From: Candidatus Sulfotelmatobacter sp.
Lineage (GTDB): Bacteria > Acidobacteriota > Terriglobia > Terriglobales > Acidobacteriaceae
Length of the DNA stretch: 34,591 nt
Direction: 5' to 3'
Assembly: GCA_030038255.1 (NCBI GenBank)
Contig: JASHPH010000110.1
Span: 1-34,591, forward strand
Part shown: in pieces, positions 1 to 9,051 of the stretch
How the letters are laid out: each line of letters starts with the position of its first letter
Position numbering within the stretch: the stretch's first letter is position 1
The notes under the pieces: model-generated
The model's database searches: none
What the model was told of the DNA's origin: nothing
What the model saw: the letters and a program-made list of their open reading frames with translations, nothing else
Position numbers and translations under genes: made by a program

Positions 1-438
1 GAAGAAGTGCCGAGCGAAGAACAGACGCATGATCCAGCGCCCGGACCTAGGAAACGAGCACCTCGTCCGAAGGCGCGACCCGTTTTGTGTCTCCCCAAGG
101 GACTTGTGGACAAGGGCGAGAAGGCTGTGGACGCGGCTCTGCGCGAGGTGCGCGAGGAAACTGGCATCACCGCCGTTCCAGTCACCAAGCTGGCGGACAT
201 CAAGTATGTGTACGTCCGCACCTGGGGCGATCGGGAGCGAGTGTTCAAGATCGTCAGCTTCTATTTGTTGCGCTACGAATCCGGGCGCATTGATGACATT
301 TCTCAGGAGATGCGCGTCGAAGTAGCAAATGCGAAATGGGTGCGGCTGGAAGACGCGCCGAGGCTGCTCGCGTATCGCGGGGAAAAGCAGATGGCGCGTA
401 AGGCGCTGGAGTATGTGGGTTCCCATGCTGAGATTTAG
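1..438 (+). CDS. Nudix hydrolase, 5'-truncated by window edge
   Basis: Nudix enzymes hydrolyse nucleoside diphosphates linked to another moiety. The frame is open to base 1. From the first possible start (GTG at 7) the piece is 143 residues. A complete Nudix box lies at about residues 32-54: a Gly, five residues, Glu, seven residues, then REVREETGI, which contains the metal-binding Glu residues. The residues before it form a Pro/Arg/Lys-rich stretch (for example APRPKARP), not the usual beta-strands of the fold, so the N-terminal strands probably lie upstream of the window and this basic segment is an insertion just before the box. The substrate cannot be told: ADP-ribose, diadenosine polyphosphates and oxidised nucleotides are all possible. 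The stop is at 436-438, and the next gene on the same strand begins about 80 bases later. Confidence 0.85.
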   Translation, partial: EEVPSEEQTHDPAPGPRKRAPRPKARPVLCLPKGLVDKGEKAVDAALREVREETGITAVPVTKLADIKYVYVRTWGDRERVFKIVSFYLLRYESGRIDDISQEMRVEVANAKWVRLEDAPRLLAYRGEKQMARKALEYVGSHAEI

Positions 439-521
439 CGTCGAGATTTGAGGGTGGTGTTTTGACTGCCGCGATCTGACAGTTCGTTCCCAATGTGCCG
501 CTGACGCACTCGATCGTCCTT

Positions 522-2039
522 ATGCTCAAGAAATCTTCGGTTCTCAGGCGAATCCAACTATCTGTGCTGGTCGCCTTCTCACTCGTGATTCCGAACTGTC
601 CTCTGCAAGCTCAATCGAACCAACCCCCAGCCTGCCCTCATCCCGGATTCAGTCCGCAGCCGTGGCTTGAGGACCTTGCGCAATTGACGGCCGAGATGGC
701 GGCTCATTACGCCAACCTGGATTACGCCGTTCGCGAACGTCGCATGGATCTGCCGCAATTGCGTCGGGATACCGAGACCAAACTCAGCCAAAGTTGTGAC
801 GAGCAGGAAGCGCGGAAAGCCTTGGAATCGTTCCTGAAGGCTTTCGGGGACGGTCACCTGGAGATTGACTGGCCGAGACCGGCGGTGCCAGCCGAAGCGT
901 CAAGGCCGACGGAGGCGCAGTCACTGTGCACTCGCCTCGACTACAAGAAGTTCGGATTCAAACCCGGAATCGACTTTTCATCCTTTCCTCAGTTCACCAG
1001 TATCGGCGGTGTTGAGGCGGACTGGTTTACGGGCGGCATTCTGCGCCTGACCGATACGGCGACACTGGGCGTGATCCGGATAGCGATTTTCAGCGAGCAC
1101 GCTTACCCCGACGCCTGCGAGCAGACGGTCCAGGAGTTGAGGTTGAACGACTCCGACAAGTGCGATGAGCAATGCAAAAACACGATCGAGCGCGAGACGG
1201 CGAACCGGCTGACGGCAGCCATGGTGCGGCGTGTGTCACAACTGCAGGCCGCCGGAGCCACAGCCATTCTGGTCGACATCACCCGCAACGGCGGAGGCTC
1301 CAACTGGGTGGAACCGCTGCCGCGCGTATTGAGCCGGGTTCCGCTGAATGAAGCACGGTCCGGATTCATCAAGCACGAGCACTGGAATAAACAGTTGAAG
1401 ACGCAGCTCGCCGATGTGGAAGCGGATTTGAAAAAGGGGTCCGGGCCAAAAGATGTTCTCGAAGAAGCAGCTGCGCACCTGCGGTCAGGCATTGCCCGTA
1501 GCGAGGAACATTGCGACCGGAGCCAGGTCTGGACCGACGGCACATTGCGATGCTCACTGCTGGTGAACGACGTTTTCTTCGGCGGCAGCAATCTTCTGCC
1601 CTACGCCGCGCCAGGGTCGTTCGCGTCGCTGGAATCGAAAACAGAGTTGTTTCATCCGCTGGACTACACCTATACCGAGTCGCCGAACCGGCCGCCCGTG
1701 TACGTGGCGGTGGACGGCAACACCTGGTCGGCTGCTGAATATTTCGCCGCCGTTCTTAAGGACAACGGCGCGGCAACTATATTGGGAGAAGTAACTGGCG
1801 GAGCGGGATGTGGCTACACCGAAGGCGGAATTCCCACTACGCTGAAAAATTCTAAGGCGGCCGTGAAGATGCCCGACTGCACCCGCTATCGCAAAAACGG
1901 CATGAACGAAGTCGCTGGCGTTACGCCGGATGTTCTAGTGCCGTGGTCGGCGCACGATAGTGCCTATTTGAAGGCGCAAAAGTTGTTGAACTCACTCAGC
2001 GCGGTCTTTGGAACCGGAACGGGTCAGACCGCACATTAG
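522..2039 (+). CDS. secreted S41-family (tail-specific/tricorn-like) peptidase
   Basis: A 505-residue exported protein resembling S41 serine peptidases. I chose ATG 522 because it begins a good signal peptide (basic start, hydrophobic core, then LQAQ) at about residues 1-31. An in-frame GTG at 495 would add nine residues. No clear Shine-Dalgarno precedes either start. Visible S41 features are a DGH motif in the N-terminal half (His112), a strand ending in a Gly-rich turn (DITRNGGGSN), and the nucleophile region NTWSAAE with Ser403, followed by GEVTGG. The C-terminal third (GVTPDVLVPW) also fits the family. I see no obvious PDZ domain, so it may belong to the retinol-binding-protein/tricorn-core type and not the CtpA type. 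It has several cysteines, consistent with disulfides in the periplasm. The substrate is unknown. It seems to be a single-gene unit, with a 290-base gap following it. Confidence 0.8.
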   Translation: MLKKSSVLRRIQLSVLVAFSLVIPNCPLQAQSNQPPACPHPGFSPQPWLEDLAQLTAEMAAHYANLDYAVRERRMDLPQLRRDTETKLSQSCDEQEARKALESFLKAFGDGHLEIDWPRPAVPAEASRPTEAQSLCTRLDYKKFGFKPGIDFSSFPQFTSIGGVEADWFTGGILRLTDTATLGVIRIAIFSEHAYPDACEQTVQELRLNDSDKCDEQCKNTIERETANRLTAAMVRRVSQLQAAGATAILVDITRNGGGSNWVEPLPRVLSRVPLNEARSGFIKHEHWNKQLKTQLADVEADLKKGSGPKDVLEEAAAHLRSGIARSEEHCDRSQVWTDGTLRCSLLVNDVFFGGSNLLPYAAPGSFASLESKTELFHPLDYTYTESPNRPPVYVAVDGNTWSAAEYFAAVLKDNGAATILGEVTGGAGCGYTEGGIPTTLKNSKAAVKMPDCTRYRKNGMNEVAGVTPDVLVPWSAHDSAYLKAQKLLNSLSAVFGTGTGQTAH

Positions 2040-2329
2040 TTCTGCGGTTGGCGGGCGGTCTTCTCCCTTGATTCCAGCGCTGGATTAATTGTCCTCGAAG
2101 CGTTTACCATTACCAGTTCGCGGTCTCCGGGGATTCGGAGAGAAGAATCGGGGACTGATTCGCATGCCATCGTGTCAGTTGCCATCCTTTCAGGTGCCAG
2201 GCTCGCAGCGGCCGACTTTTCTGGTTCGAGCTTTGGCAACGGAACTTCACCCGGCGGTATCCGGCGATTAACAGTAACCATGTCTCCTGCGTCCGCTGTG
2301 GTCCAAGCAATTCATATCGAGGCGAATTC
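2040..2329. other. intergenic region before the beta-oxidation cluster
   Basis: About 290 bases with no convincing gene. Short open frames on both strands lack ribosome sites and family resemblance. A small inverted repeat (TCTCC at 2124-2128, GGAGA at 2137-2141) is present but has no T-run after it. The promoter of fadN should lie here, but I could not pick out a clear -35/-10 pair or a fatty-acid regulator operator. Confidence 0.5.
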
Positions 2330-4780
2330 ATGAAACGCATCAATAAAGTCGCGATCCTCGGCGCCGGAACCATGGGCGCCCGCATCGCCGCGCATTTTGC
2401 CAATGCCGGCGTTCCCAGCTACCTGCTCGATATCGTTCCCCCGGACGCGGATGCACCTGCGCGCAACAAAATCGCGGCTGCTGGGTTCGATGCCGCGAAA
2501 AAGTCGAAACCGGCCGCGTTTATGGACGCGTCTTTGGCCCGCCTGGTCACCGTGGGCAATTTCGAAGACGATCTCAACAAACTCGCCGATGTCGATTGGA
2601 TCATTGAGGCCGTCGTGGAGAACCTGGAGATCAAACGCTCGCTGCTGCGCAAGGTGGAGGCGATTCGCAAGCCGGGGACCATCGTGACCACGAACACCAG
2701 CGGGTTGCCGGTGGGCAAAATCGCGGAAGGATTCTCCGACGATTTTCGCTGGGCCTGGTTCGGCACACACTTCTTTAACCCGCCGCGTTACATGCGATTG
2801 TTGGAGATCATTCCGACGCCGGAAACTGATCACTCCGCGATTTTTGCCATATCACATTTCTGCGATGTCCGACTGGGCAAGGGCGTAGTGATCGCGAAAG
2901 ACACGCCCAATTTCATCGGCAACCGGATCGGAACGTTCTCCGTGTTGAATGTCATCCGGCTGATGCAGGAGATGGGATTGACGATCGAAGAAGTCGACGC
3001 TCTGACCGGACAGGCCGTTGGATGGCCAAAGTCGGCGACGTTCCGCACCATCGACCTGGTCGGGCTCGACATTGTGGGTCACGTTGTCGGCAACATGACG
3101 CAGAACGTGCATGACGAACGCAGCGATCTGCGGCTGCCGGATTTCTTTAATCAGATGCTGCAGAAGAAATGGCTGGGCGATAAAACCAAGGGCGGTTTCT
3201 ACAAGAAGGCGAAGGGCAGCGATGGCAAGGAAGATGAGCGCCTCGCGCTCGATTGGAAGACGCTCGAATATCATCCGCGGCAGAAGCCGAAATTCGCCGC
3301 GCTCGACATGGCGAAGAACATTGAGGACACCGGAGCGCGGCTGCGAACTTTGCTTGGCATCGACGGCGCGCCGGCCAAGGGCGACAAGGCCGGAGCTTTT
3401 CTGTGGTCAGCGTTGTCAGATCTGTGGACTTATTCGGCGAATCGCCTGCCGGAGATTGCCGATTCCGTCGTGGAAATCGATCGTGCGATGCGGCTGGGCT
3501 TCAACTGGGAACTGGGCCCGTTTGAGCTGTGGGATGCGGCCGGGGTCGAGGCCACGGTCGCGCGCATGAAGAAAGAGGGGAAGCCGGTCGCGGCCAATGT
3601 CGAGCGATTGCTCGCTTCGGGACAAAAGTCGTGGTACATCGACGATCCCAAATCGCCCGCGGGGCGCAAATATTGGGACTCAGGGACCGTCAGTTGGGAG
3701 CCAGTTCGCGTCCCGGCCGGAGTGTGGTCGGTCACGGTTGCGAAGAAGTCCAACGGAGTAGTGAAGAAGAATTCCGGCGCATCGCTGGTCGATCTTGGAG
3801 ATGGAGTCGCGTGCCTCGAGTTCCACTCGAAAATGAACTCCCTAGGGGCAGACATCATCGGCTTGATCACGCAGACGTTGAAGCCGGGCGGACCGGGAGA
3901 CAGCTTCGACGCGTTCGTCATCACCAATGACGCGACGAATTTTTCCGTAGGCGCCAATATCATGCTCCTGCTGATGAGCGTGCAGGAAGAGGAGTGGGAC
4001 GACGTTGACCTCGCTATTCGCCAGTTCCAGGGGATGACGCAGGCAATCAAGTTTTCGCCGAAACCCGTGGTGTCCGCGCCGTTCGGGCTGTGCCTTGGCG
4101 GTGGCACGGAGATTTCGCTGCACGCTGCGGCGCGCCAGCCTCATGCCGAGCTTTATACCGGTCTGGTCGAGGTTGGGGTAGGGTTGCTGCCCGGCGGTGG
4201 AGGGTGTAAGGAGATGTTGCTCCGCGCGGTCGATGCTGCCTCGGTATCGCGAGGTGGCGCAGCAGCGCTGAGCGGTTCTCAAAAAGACGCGCTGGCAGGA
4301 TCCGTCGAAATGCTGGAAGCGATGAAAAAGGCGTTCGAGACCATCGCAACGGCAAAAGTAGCGACCTCGGCGCATGAAGCCCGCGGCCTCGGTTTCCTCA
4401 CGGACTCGGACCGCATCACGATGAACCGCGAGCGTGTGCTTTCCGATGCGAAGGTGCGAGCGCTGGAGCTGGTGCGTGCGGGATACGAGCCGCCGGTGCC
4501 GCGCACCGACATTCCAGCACCGGGCGAAAGCCTTCTTGCGGCGCTCAAGATGGGCGTTCACCTCATGCGCCAGGGCGACTACATCACCGACTACGAGGTG
4601 AAGCTGGGCGGAAAGATCGCGGAAGTGCTCTGCGGTGGCCACGTCACTCCGGGAACGCCGGTGAGCGAGCAGTACATTCTTGATCTGGAGCGCGAGGGCT
4701 TCAAATCTCTGTGTGGCGAAAAGAAAACGCAGGAGAGAATTCAGTACACGCTGAAAACGGGCAAGACGCTGAGGAACTAG
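2330..4780 (+). CDS. fadN: 3-hydroxyacyl-CoA dehydrogenase/enoyl-CoA hydratase (FadN-like)
   Basis: A bifunctional beta-oxidation enzyme of 816 residues. It would hydrate trans-2-enoyl-CoA and oxidise the resulting 3-hydroxyacyl-CoA with NAD+. Unlike FadB/FadJ, the dehydrogenase half comes first, as in Bacillus FadN. Residues 11-16 (GAGTMG) are the NAD-binding Gly motif of a Rossmann fold. GTHFFNPP carries the expected catalytic His147. The C-terminal 3HCDH helical domain follows. From about residue 490 there is a crotonase-like domain, including FSVGANI and the oxyanion-hole region GLCLGGGTE. The ATG at 2330 follows a GAGG-like ribosome site. The gene is followed within 12 bases by the DUF3455 gene and then by fadA and fadE, the same core order as the B. 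subtilis fadNAE operon. Function is sure at family level; acyl chain-length preference is unknown. Confidence 0.93.
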   Translation: MKRINKVAILGAGTMGARIAAHFANAGVPSYLLDIVPPDADAPARNKIAAAGFDAAKKSKPAAFMDASLARLVTVGNFEDDLNKLADVDWIIEAVVENLEIKRSLLRKVEAIRKPGTIVTTNTSGLPVGKIAEGFSDDFRWAWFGTHFFNPPRYMRLLEIIPTPETDHSAIFAISHFCDVRLGKGVVIAKDTPNFIGNRIGTFSVLNVIRLMQEMGLTIEEVDALTGQAVGWPKSATFRTIDLVGLDIVGHVVGNMTQNVHDERSDLRLPDFFNQMLQKKWLGDKTKGGFYKKAKGSDGKEDERLALDWKTLEYHPRQKPKFAALDMAKNIEDTGARLRTLLGIDGAPAKGDKAGAFLWSALSDLWTYSANRLPEIADSVVEIDRAMRLGFNWELGPFELWDAAGVEATVARMKKEGKPVAANVERLLASGQKSWYIDDPKSPAGRKYWDSGTVSWEPVRVPAGVWSVTVAKKSNGVVKKNSGASLVDLGDGVACLEFHSKMNSLGADIIGLITQTLKPGGPGDSFDAFVITNDATNFSVGANIMLLLMSVQEEEWDDVDLAIRQFQGMTQAIKFSPKPVVSAPFGLCLGGGTEISLHAAARQPHAELYTGLVEVGVGLLPGGGGCKEMLLRAVDAASVSRGGAAALSGSQKDALAGSVEMLEAMKKAFETIATAKVATSAHEARGLGFLTDSDRITMNRERVLSDAKVRALELVRAGYEPPVPRTDIPAPGESLLAALKMGVHLMRQGDYITDYEVKLGGKIAEVLCGGHVTPGTPVSEQYILDLEREGFKSLCGEKKTQERIQYTLKTGKTLRN

Positions 4781-4792
4781 GACGGATCATTG

Positions 4793-5380
4793 ATGCGAGT
4801 CTTGAAAGAAAAATTCCCGGTCGTTGGATTGATGAAGGGCAGATTGGTAATCGCCGGATTAACGATCGTGCTGCTCGGGGCGCTGGCTGCTCAGGCGCAG
4901 ACGAGCGCTCCCCAAAAAGAAGCGGCACCCGACGTGCCTGATGCGATCGCGGTTCCCGCGGGCCTGGAGCCAGTGCTGTTTGTGCACGCCAAGGGATCGC
5001 AGGTTTACACCTGCCAGGCGGGCGCGGACGGCAAATTTGCCTGGACGCTGAAAGGCCCGGAGGCGGAATTGAGGGACCGGAGCGACAAAGTAATCGGCCA
5101 GCACCTCGCCGGGCCTACCTGGAAGCTAAAAGATGGCAGCGAAGTTACGGGCAAAGCGGCTGGACACGTGGATTCGCTCGACCCGGACTCGATTCCCTGG
5201 CTGCTGGTGAACGTTGTCACCAACTCGGGAAAAGGACAACTTGCGAAAGTAACGGCCATTCAACGCGTGCATACCCATGGCGGCAAGCCGGGCGGCGACG
5301 TGTGCGATGAAGCCCACAAAGGCGCAGAGACCAAGAGTAACTACACCGCTGACTATTTCTTTTTCGCGCCGGCAAAGTAA
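4793..5380 (+). CDS. secreted DUF3455-family protein
   Basis: A 195-residue protein with an N-terminal export signal (hydrophobic core around LVIAGLTIVLLGALAAQA). The mature part matches what I recall of DUF3455: VYTCQ near the start, a PEAEL segment, HLAGPTWKLKDGS, then IPWLLVNVV, IQRVHTHGG and a final YTADYFFF. Two cysteines (in YTCQ and GDVCDE) could form a disulfide. The function of DUF3455 is not established. I chose ATG 4793 over TTG 4790; an internal ATG at 4832 also leaves a full signal peptide, so the N-terminus is uncertain. It begins 12 bases after fadN stops and so is probably cotranscribed with it. That is odd for an exported protein of unknown role inside a cytoplasmic fatty-acid oxidation cluster. 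Confidence 0.82.
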   Translation: MRVLKEKFPVVGLMKGRLVIAGLTIVLLGALAAQAQTSAPQKEAAPDVPDAIAVPAGLEPVLFVHAKGSQVYTCQAGADGKFAWTLKGPEAELRDRSDKVIGQHLAGPTWKLKDGSEVTGKAAGHVDSLDPDSIPWLLVNVVTNSGKGQLAKVTAIQRVHTHGGKPGGDVCDEAHKGAETKSNYTADYFFFAPAK

Positions 5381-5464
5381 CCGTGCGCGTTGAAGCGAGA
5401 GGGCGAGAAAAGACATCGAATCACAAGGACATCGAATAACGGTTTTCTGAAACGGAGAAATTCT

Positions 5465-6640
5465 ATGCGTGAAGTCGTGATTGCTTCGTCGGTTCGCACG
5501 CCGGTGGGACGCGCCTACAAAGGAACACTACGCGCCACGCGGCCGGATGAGTTGGGTGCCGTTGCGATCAAAGGCGCGCTCGAGCGCGTGCCTAAGCTCG
5601 ATCCCAAAGAAATCGAAGACGTGATTCTCGGCTGCGCGATGCCTGAGGCGGAGCAGGGGATGAACGTGGCCCGCATCGCCTCGTTGCGCGCAGGATTGCC
5701 AGTTGAGGTTTCGGCGCTGACGATTAATCGGTTCTGTTCGTCGGGATTGCAGGCTATCGCGATGGCGGCCGAGCGCATTATGAGCGGCGGCGCGGACGTC
5801 ATCGTCGCGGGCGGGACGGAGTCGATGACCATGATTCCGATGGGCGGCCACAAAATTTCACCGAATCCGTGGCTGATCGACCATTATCCTGACGCATACC
5901 TCTCGATGGGCCTGACGGCTGAGCGCGTGGCACAGCGAGTGGGCATCACGCGCCAGGCGGCGGATGAGTTCTCCCTGCGTAGCCATCAGAAAGCGCTGGC
6001 CGCGATCCAGGCGGGGAAGTTCGACGACGAAGTCGTGCCTGTGCCCGTGAGCTTCAGCACGCCCAACGGCTCGAAACCGAAGAAGCAAGAGATCTTATTC
6101 AAGGTGGATGAAGGACCGCGCGCCGACACCTCGCTTGAAGCACTGCTCTCTCTGAAACCGGCGTTTCACCTGAGAGGTACGGTAACTGCGGGCAACTCAT
6201 CGCAGATGTCAGACGGCGCCGCGGCTGCGGTCGTGATGTCGGCGGAGCGGGCAAAGGCGCTAGGCATCAAGCCGCTGGCCCGCTACGTTTCATTCGCGAC
6301 GGCGGGATACAAGCCCGAAGAAATGGGACTCGGCCCGGTGTTTGCGATTCCGAAGGCTCTGAAAATGGCAGGGCTAAAGCTTCCCGATATCGACGTGATC
6401 GAGTTGAACGAGGCGTTTGCGGCGCAGTCGCTAGCAGTGATCAAGGAAGTTGGGCTCGATCCGGAGAAGGTCAATCCCAATGGCGGCGCGATCGCGCTGG
6501 GGCATCCGCTGGGATGCACGGGAGCGAAGCTCACTGCGACCGTGATCCGCGAAATGAAACGACGCAAGGCCCGCTACGGTATGGTGACCATGTGTGTAGG
6601 CGGAGGCATGGGCGCAGCCGGAATCTTCGAGAACGTGTAG
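5465..6640 (+). CDS. fadA: acetyl-CoA acyltransferase (3-ketoacyl-CoA thiolase)
   Basis: A thiolase of 391 residues that cleaves 3-ketoacyl-CoA with CoA to acetyl-CoA and a shortened acyl-CoA, the last step of the spiral started by FadE and FadN. The start at 5465 gives the canonical N-terminus ([15 protein letters not shown]) and has a GGAG ribosome site about 10 bases upstream; the frame stays open further upstream to a TTG at 5390, but that extension is Lys/Arg-rich and does not look like thiolase. The nucleophilic Cys91 sits in [10 protein letters not shown]. The second active-site motifs are [14 protein letters not shown] (His) and the C-terminal [10 protein letters not shown] (Cys). Length and motifs are normal. 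Downstream, 135 bases separate it from fadE, which may have its own promoter. Confidence 0.95.
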   Translation: MREVVIASSVRTPVGRAYKGTLRATRPDELGAVAIKGALERVPKLDPKEIEDVILGCAMPEAEQGMNVARIASLRAGLPVEVSALTINRFCSSGLQAIAMAAERIMSGGADVIVAGGTESMTMIPMGGHKISPNPWLIDHYPDAYLSMGLTAERVAQRVGITRQAADEFSLRSHQKALAAIQAGKFDDEVVPVPVSFSTPNGSKPKKQEILFKVDEGPRADTSLEALLSLKPAFHLRGTVTAGNSSQMSDGAAAAVVMSAERAKALGIKPLARYVSFATAGYKPEEMGLGPVFAIPKALKMAGLKLPDIDVIELNEAFAAQSLAVIKEVGLDPEKVNPNGGAIALGHPLGCTGAKLTATVIREMKRRKARYGMVTMCVGGGMGAAGIFENV

Positions 6641-6775
6641 GCCGACTAACTGCCAACAAAACACCCATTAAACGCGGAGTTTCCGGCCTATCATTCGCGA
6701 TCCAACCGCATTAGAATTGCGTAGGGTTCCCGCCGAGCTCTTATGGTGGCCGGCGGTTCAATCGTGAGGGACGTC

Positions 6776-8575
6776 ATGGCGACAACCACTGCAGTACCCA
6801 AGACCAAAATTGCCGGCGGCAGCTTTCTGCTGGAGTCGCGGCAGCCGGAAGAGGTGTTCACTCCTGAAGATTTCTCGGAACAGCATCAGCTCATCGGCCA
6901 GACTGCGGAGGAGTTCGCGGTCAACGAAATTATTCCTAACATTGAGAAGATCGAGCACAAGGATTTCTCGGTCACGCGCGACTTGCTGAAGAAAGCGGGC
7001 GAACTGGGCCTGGCGGGAGTCGAAATTCCCGAGGCTTACGGCGGCCTCGAGATGGACAAGGTCACTGCTGCCGTCATTGCCGACCACATTGCGAAATACG
7101 CGGGCTTTGCCACGAGTTGGGGCGCGCACAGCGGAATCGGGCTACTGCCGATCGTCTATTTCGGCACGGAAGAGCAGAAGAAGAAATACCTGCCGCGCCT
7201 GGCGACCGGCGAAATCGTGGGAGCATATGCGCTCTCGGAATCGACTTCGGGCTCGGACGCCATGAATATTCGCGCCCGGGCTGAGCTTTCGAAAGACGGC
7301 AAGCATTACATCCTGAACGGCGAAAAGATGTGGATCACCAACGCGGGATTCGCCGACCTGTTCACGGTTTTCGCGAAGATCGATGGCGAGAAGTTTTCGG
7401 CGTTTCTCATTGAGAGGGGCTTCCCCGGATTTTCCGTTGGCGCCGAAGAGCACAAGATGGGCATCCGCGGATCGTCCACCTGCCCCATCATTCTGAATGA
7501 CTGCAAGGTCCCGGTGGAAAATCTTCTGGGCGAAATCGGCAAGGGCCACCTCATCGCCTTTAACATCCTCAACATCGGGCGCTTCAAGCTCGGTGCGATG
7601 TGCGTCGGCGGCGGCCGGGTGTCGACTGAAAATGCCATTGCCTATGCCAAGCAGCGCAAGGCGTTCAACAAAGTCATCGCGGACTTCGGCCTGGTGCGGG
7701 AGAAGATTGCCAACATGGCGACTCTGCTCTATGTCGGCGAGTCGCTGGTCTATCGCACGGTTGCCATGATGGACACCGCTTTGAGCGAGGTCGACAAATC
7801 GGCCTCTGACGCTGCCAAGCAAGCGCTGAAGGCGATTGAAGAGTACGCGGTCGAGTGCTCCATTCTCAAGGTGTGGGGCTCGGAGATGATCGACTATATC
7901 GTCGACGAGACCATGCAGATTTATGCAGGCTATGGCTTCGTGGAAGAGTATCCGGCGGAGCGGGCGTATCGCGATGCCCGCATCAACCGCATTTTTGAAG
8001 GGACGAACGAGATCAACCGCCTCATCATCACCGGCTTTCTGTTGAAGCGGGCCATGACCGGCCAGTTACCGCTGATGCCGGCCATAAAAAAGCTCATGGA
8101 CGAGGTGCTTTCCGGACCTTCGACGGGAGAGGAACCGGAGGGCACGCTCGCAGAGGAGCGCAAACTGGTGGCGCAGGCCAAGAAGCTGGGATTGTTTGCG
8201 GCTGGCGCAGCTACGCAGAAATATATGCAGGCGATCCAGGATCAGCAGGAGATTATGGGCGCGATCGCCGACATGACGATCGAGACCTACGCGATGGAAT
8301 CGGCCGTAGTACGCGCGCAGAAAATCGCAGAGTCCAAGGGCGAAGCGGCCGCCGCATTGCCCGTTGCGATGACTCGCGTGTATCTGTCGCAGGCGATAGA
8401 GAAAGTCGAGTCGGCGGCACGGAAAGTGATTGCCGCGGTGGCTGATGGCGACATGTTGCGCACACAGCTTGCCATCCTGCGGCGGCTCGCGAAGTACGAG
8501 CCGTTTAACACCATCGAATTGCGGCAGCAGGTCGCACAAAAGATGATCGAGCGCGGCAAGTACACGCTGGCGTAA
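6776..8575 (+). CDS. fadE: acyl-CoA dehydrogenase, long FadE-type
   Basis: An FAD-dependent acyl-CoA dehydrogenase of 599 residues that introduces the trans-2 double bond in the first step of beta-oxidation. Recognisable parts are the N-terminal helical domain, the middle beta domain (ALSESTSGSDA, and EKMWITNAGFADLFTVFA for flavin and substrate contacts) and the C-terminal helical domain with FEGTNEINR, which contains the expected catalytic base Glu408. About 170 further residues follow; a C-terminal extension like this occurs in the 590-600 residue FadE proteins of Bacillus type and in VLCAD. I prefer ATG 6776 because GAGGG stands five to six bases ahead; ATG 6743 would add eleven residues. 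It completes the fadN-fadA-fadE set. The electron acceptor is presumably ETF, which is not encoded in this window. Confidence 0.93.
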   Translation: MATTTAVPKTKIAGGSFLLESRQPEEVFTPEDFSEQHQLIGQTAEEFAVNEIIPNIEKIEHKDFSVTRDLLKKAGELGLAGVEIPEAYGGLEMDKVTAAVIADHIAKYAGFATSWGAHSGIGLLPIVYFGTEEQKKKYLPRLATGEIVGAYALSESTSGSDAMNIRARAELSKDGKHYILNGEKMWITNAGFADLFTVFAKIDGEKFSAFLIERGFPGFSVGAEEHKMGIRGSSTCPIILNDCKVPVENLLGEIGKGHLIAFNILNIGRFKLGAMCVGGGRVSTENAIAYAKQRKAFNKVIADFGLVREKIANMATLLYVGESLVYRTVAMMDTALSEVDKSASDAAKQALKAIEEYAVECSILKVWGSEMIDYIVDETMQIYAGYGFVEEYPAERAYRDARINRIFEGTNEINRLIITGFLLKRAMTGQLPLMPAIKKLMDEVLSGPSTGEEPEGTLAEERKLVAQAKKLGLFAAGAATQKYMQAIQDQQEIMGAIADMTIETYAMESAVVRAQKIAESKGEAAAALPVAMTRVYLSQAIEKVESAARKVIAAVADGDMLRTQLAILRRLAKYEPFNTIELRQQVAQKMIERGKYTLA

Positions 8576-8606
8576 ATTCAACCGACGAGTTCGACCACAA
8601 GTAAAC

Positions 8607-8640
8607 ATGGAGCGGGGCAAGCCCGCTCCATTTCTTTTCT
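8607..8640 (+). terminator. rho-independent terminator after fadE
   Basis: A perfect 10-bp stem (ATGGAGCGGG at 8607-8616, CCCGCTCCAT at 8622-8631) with a 5-base loop is followed by a pyrimidine/T-rich tail. It lies 32 bases past the fadE stop and between convergent genes, so it probably ends the fad transcript and may also act on the minus strand. Confidence 0.85.
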
Positions 8641-8660
8641 TATTGCTCGCTCTGAGACTG

Positions 8661-8945
8661 CTAACCTTTTGACAAGCTCTGTCCGGTCTTCGAGCCTCCG
8701 TCTTTCAGCCCCTGCATCACGCTCTGAATGAGCTCTTTGGCGCCGGTCAGGCTGTTCATGATGATCTGGATATCCATGACCGGTTTGCCCGGCCAGCGCT
8801 GACTTTGGCAATAAACGCCGTGCTGGCCGACTAGGGCCATGGCGTCGGTGATCATATCGAGGGTGACTGCGAGGCGGCCGCGGGGCACGCCCATCATGGT
8901 CTCGTAGTGCTCGAGTTCTTCCTGCTTTTCGTCGAATACCGGCAT
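8661..8945 (-). CDS. conserved-looking hypothetical protein, 94 aa
   Basis: I do not recognise this family. The product starts with an acidic helix (PVFDEKQEELEHYE), continues with GVPRGRLAVTLDMITDAMAL and a segment containing a single Cys (GVYCQSQ), and ends in a Ser/Lys/Gly-rich tail. No signal peptide or membrane segment is visible, so it is probably a small soluble cytoplasmic protein. The frame extends upstream to 8996, but ATG 8945 gives the more natural N-terminus. The ribosome site is weak. It converges with fadE across a terminator and diverges from the DUF2911 gene. Codon use resembles that of the neighbours. Real gene likely, function unknown. Confidence 0.6.
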   Translation of the reverse strand: MPVFDEKQEELEHYETMMGVPRGRLAVTLDMITDAMALVGQHGVYCQSQRWPGKPVMDIQIIMNSLTGAKELIQSVMQGLKDGGSKTGQSLSKG

Positions 8946-9051
8946 GGGACGATTGTACCTAGCGGCGTGCGGGGAGCATAATCGTCGCTGACACAATCTT
9001 CTTTCAGACGTCGAAAGCTTCTTGAGGTCACGTCACTCAAAAGGAGATGCC

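Noticed and set aside
6689..6717. Promoter ahead of fadE (TAGAAT at 6712)
   Set aside because: No acceptable -35 at 16-18 bases; left unannotated.
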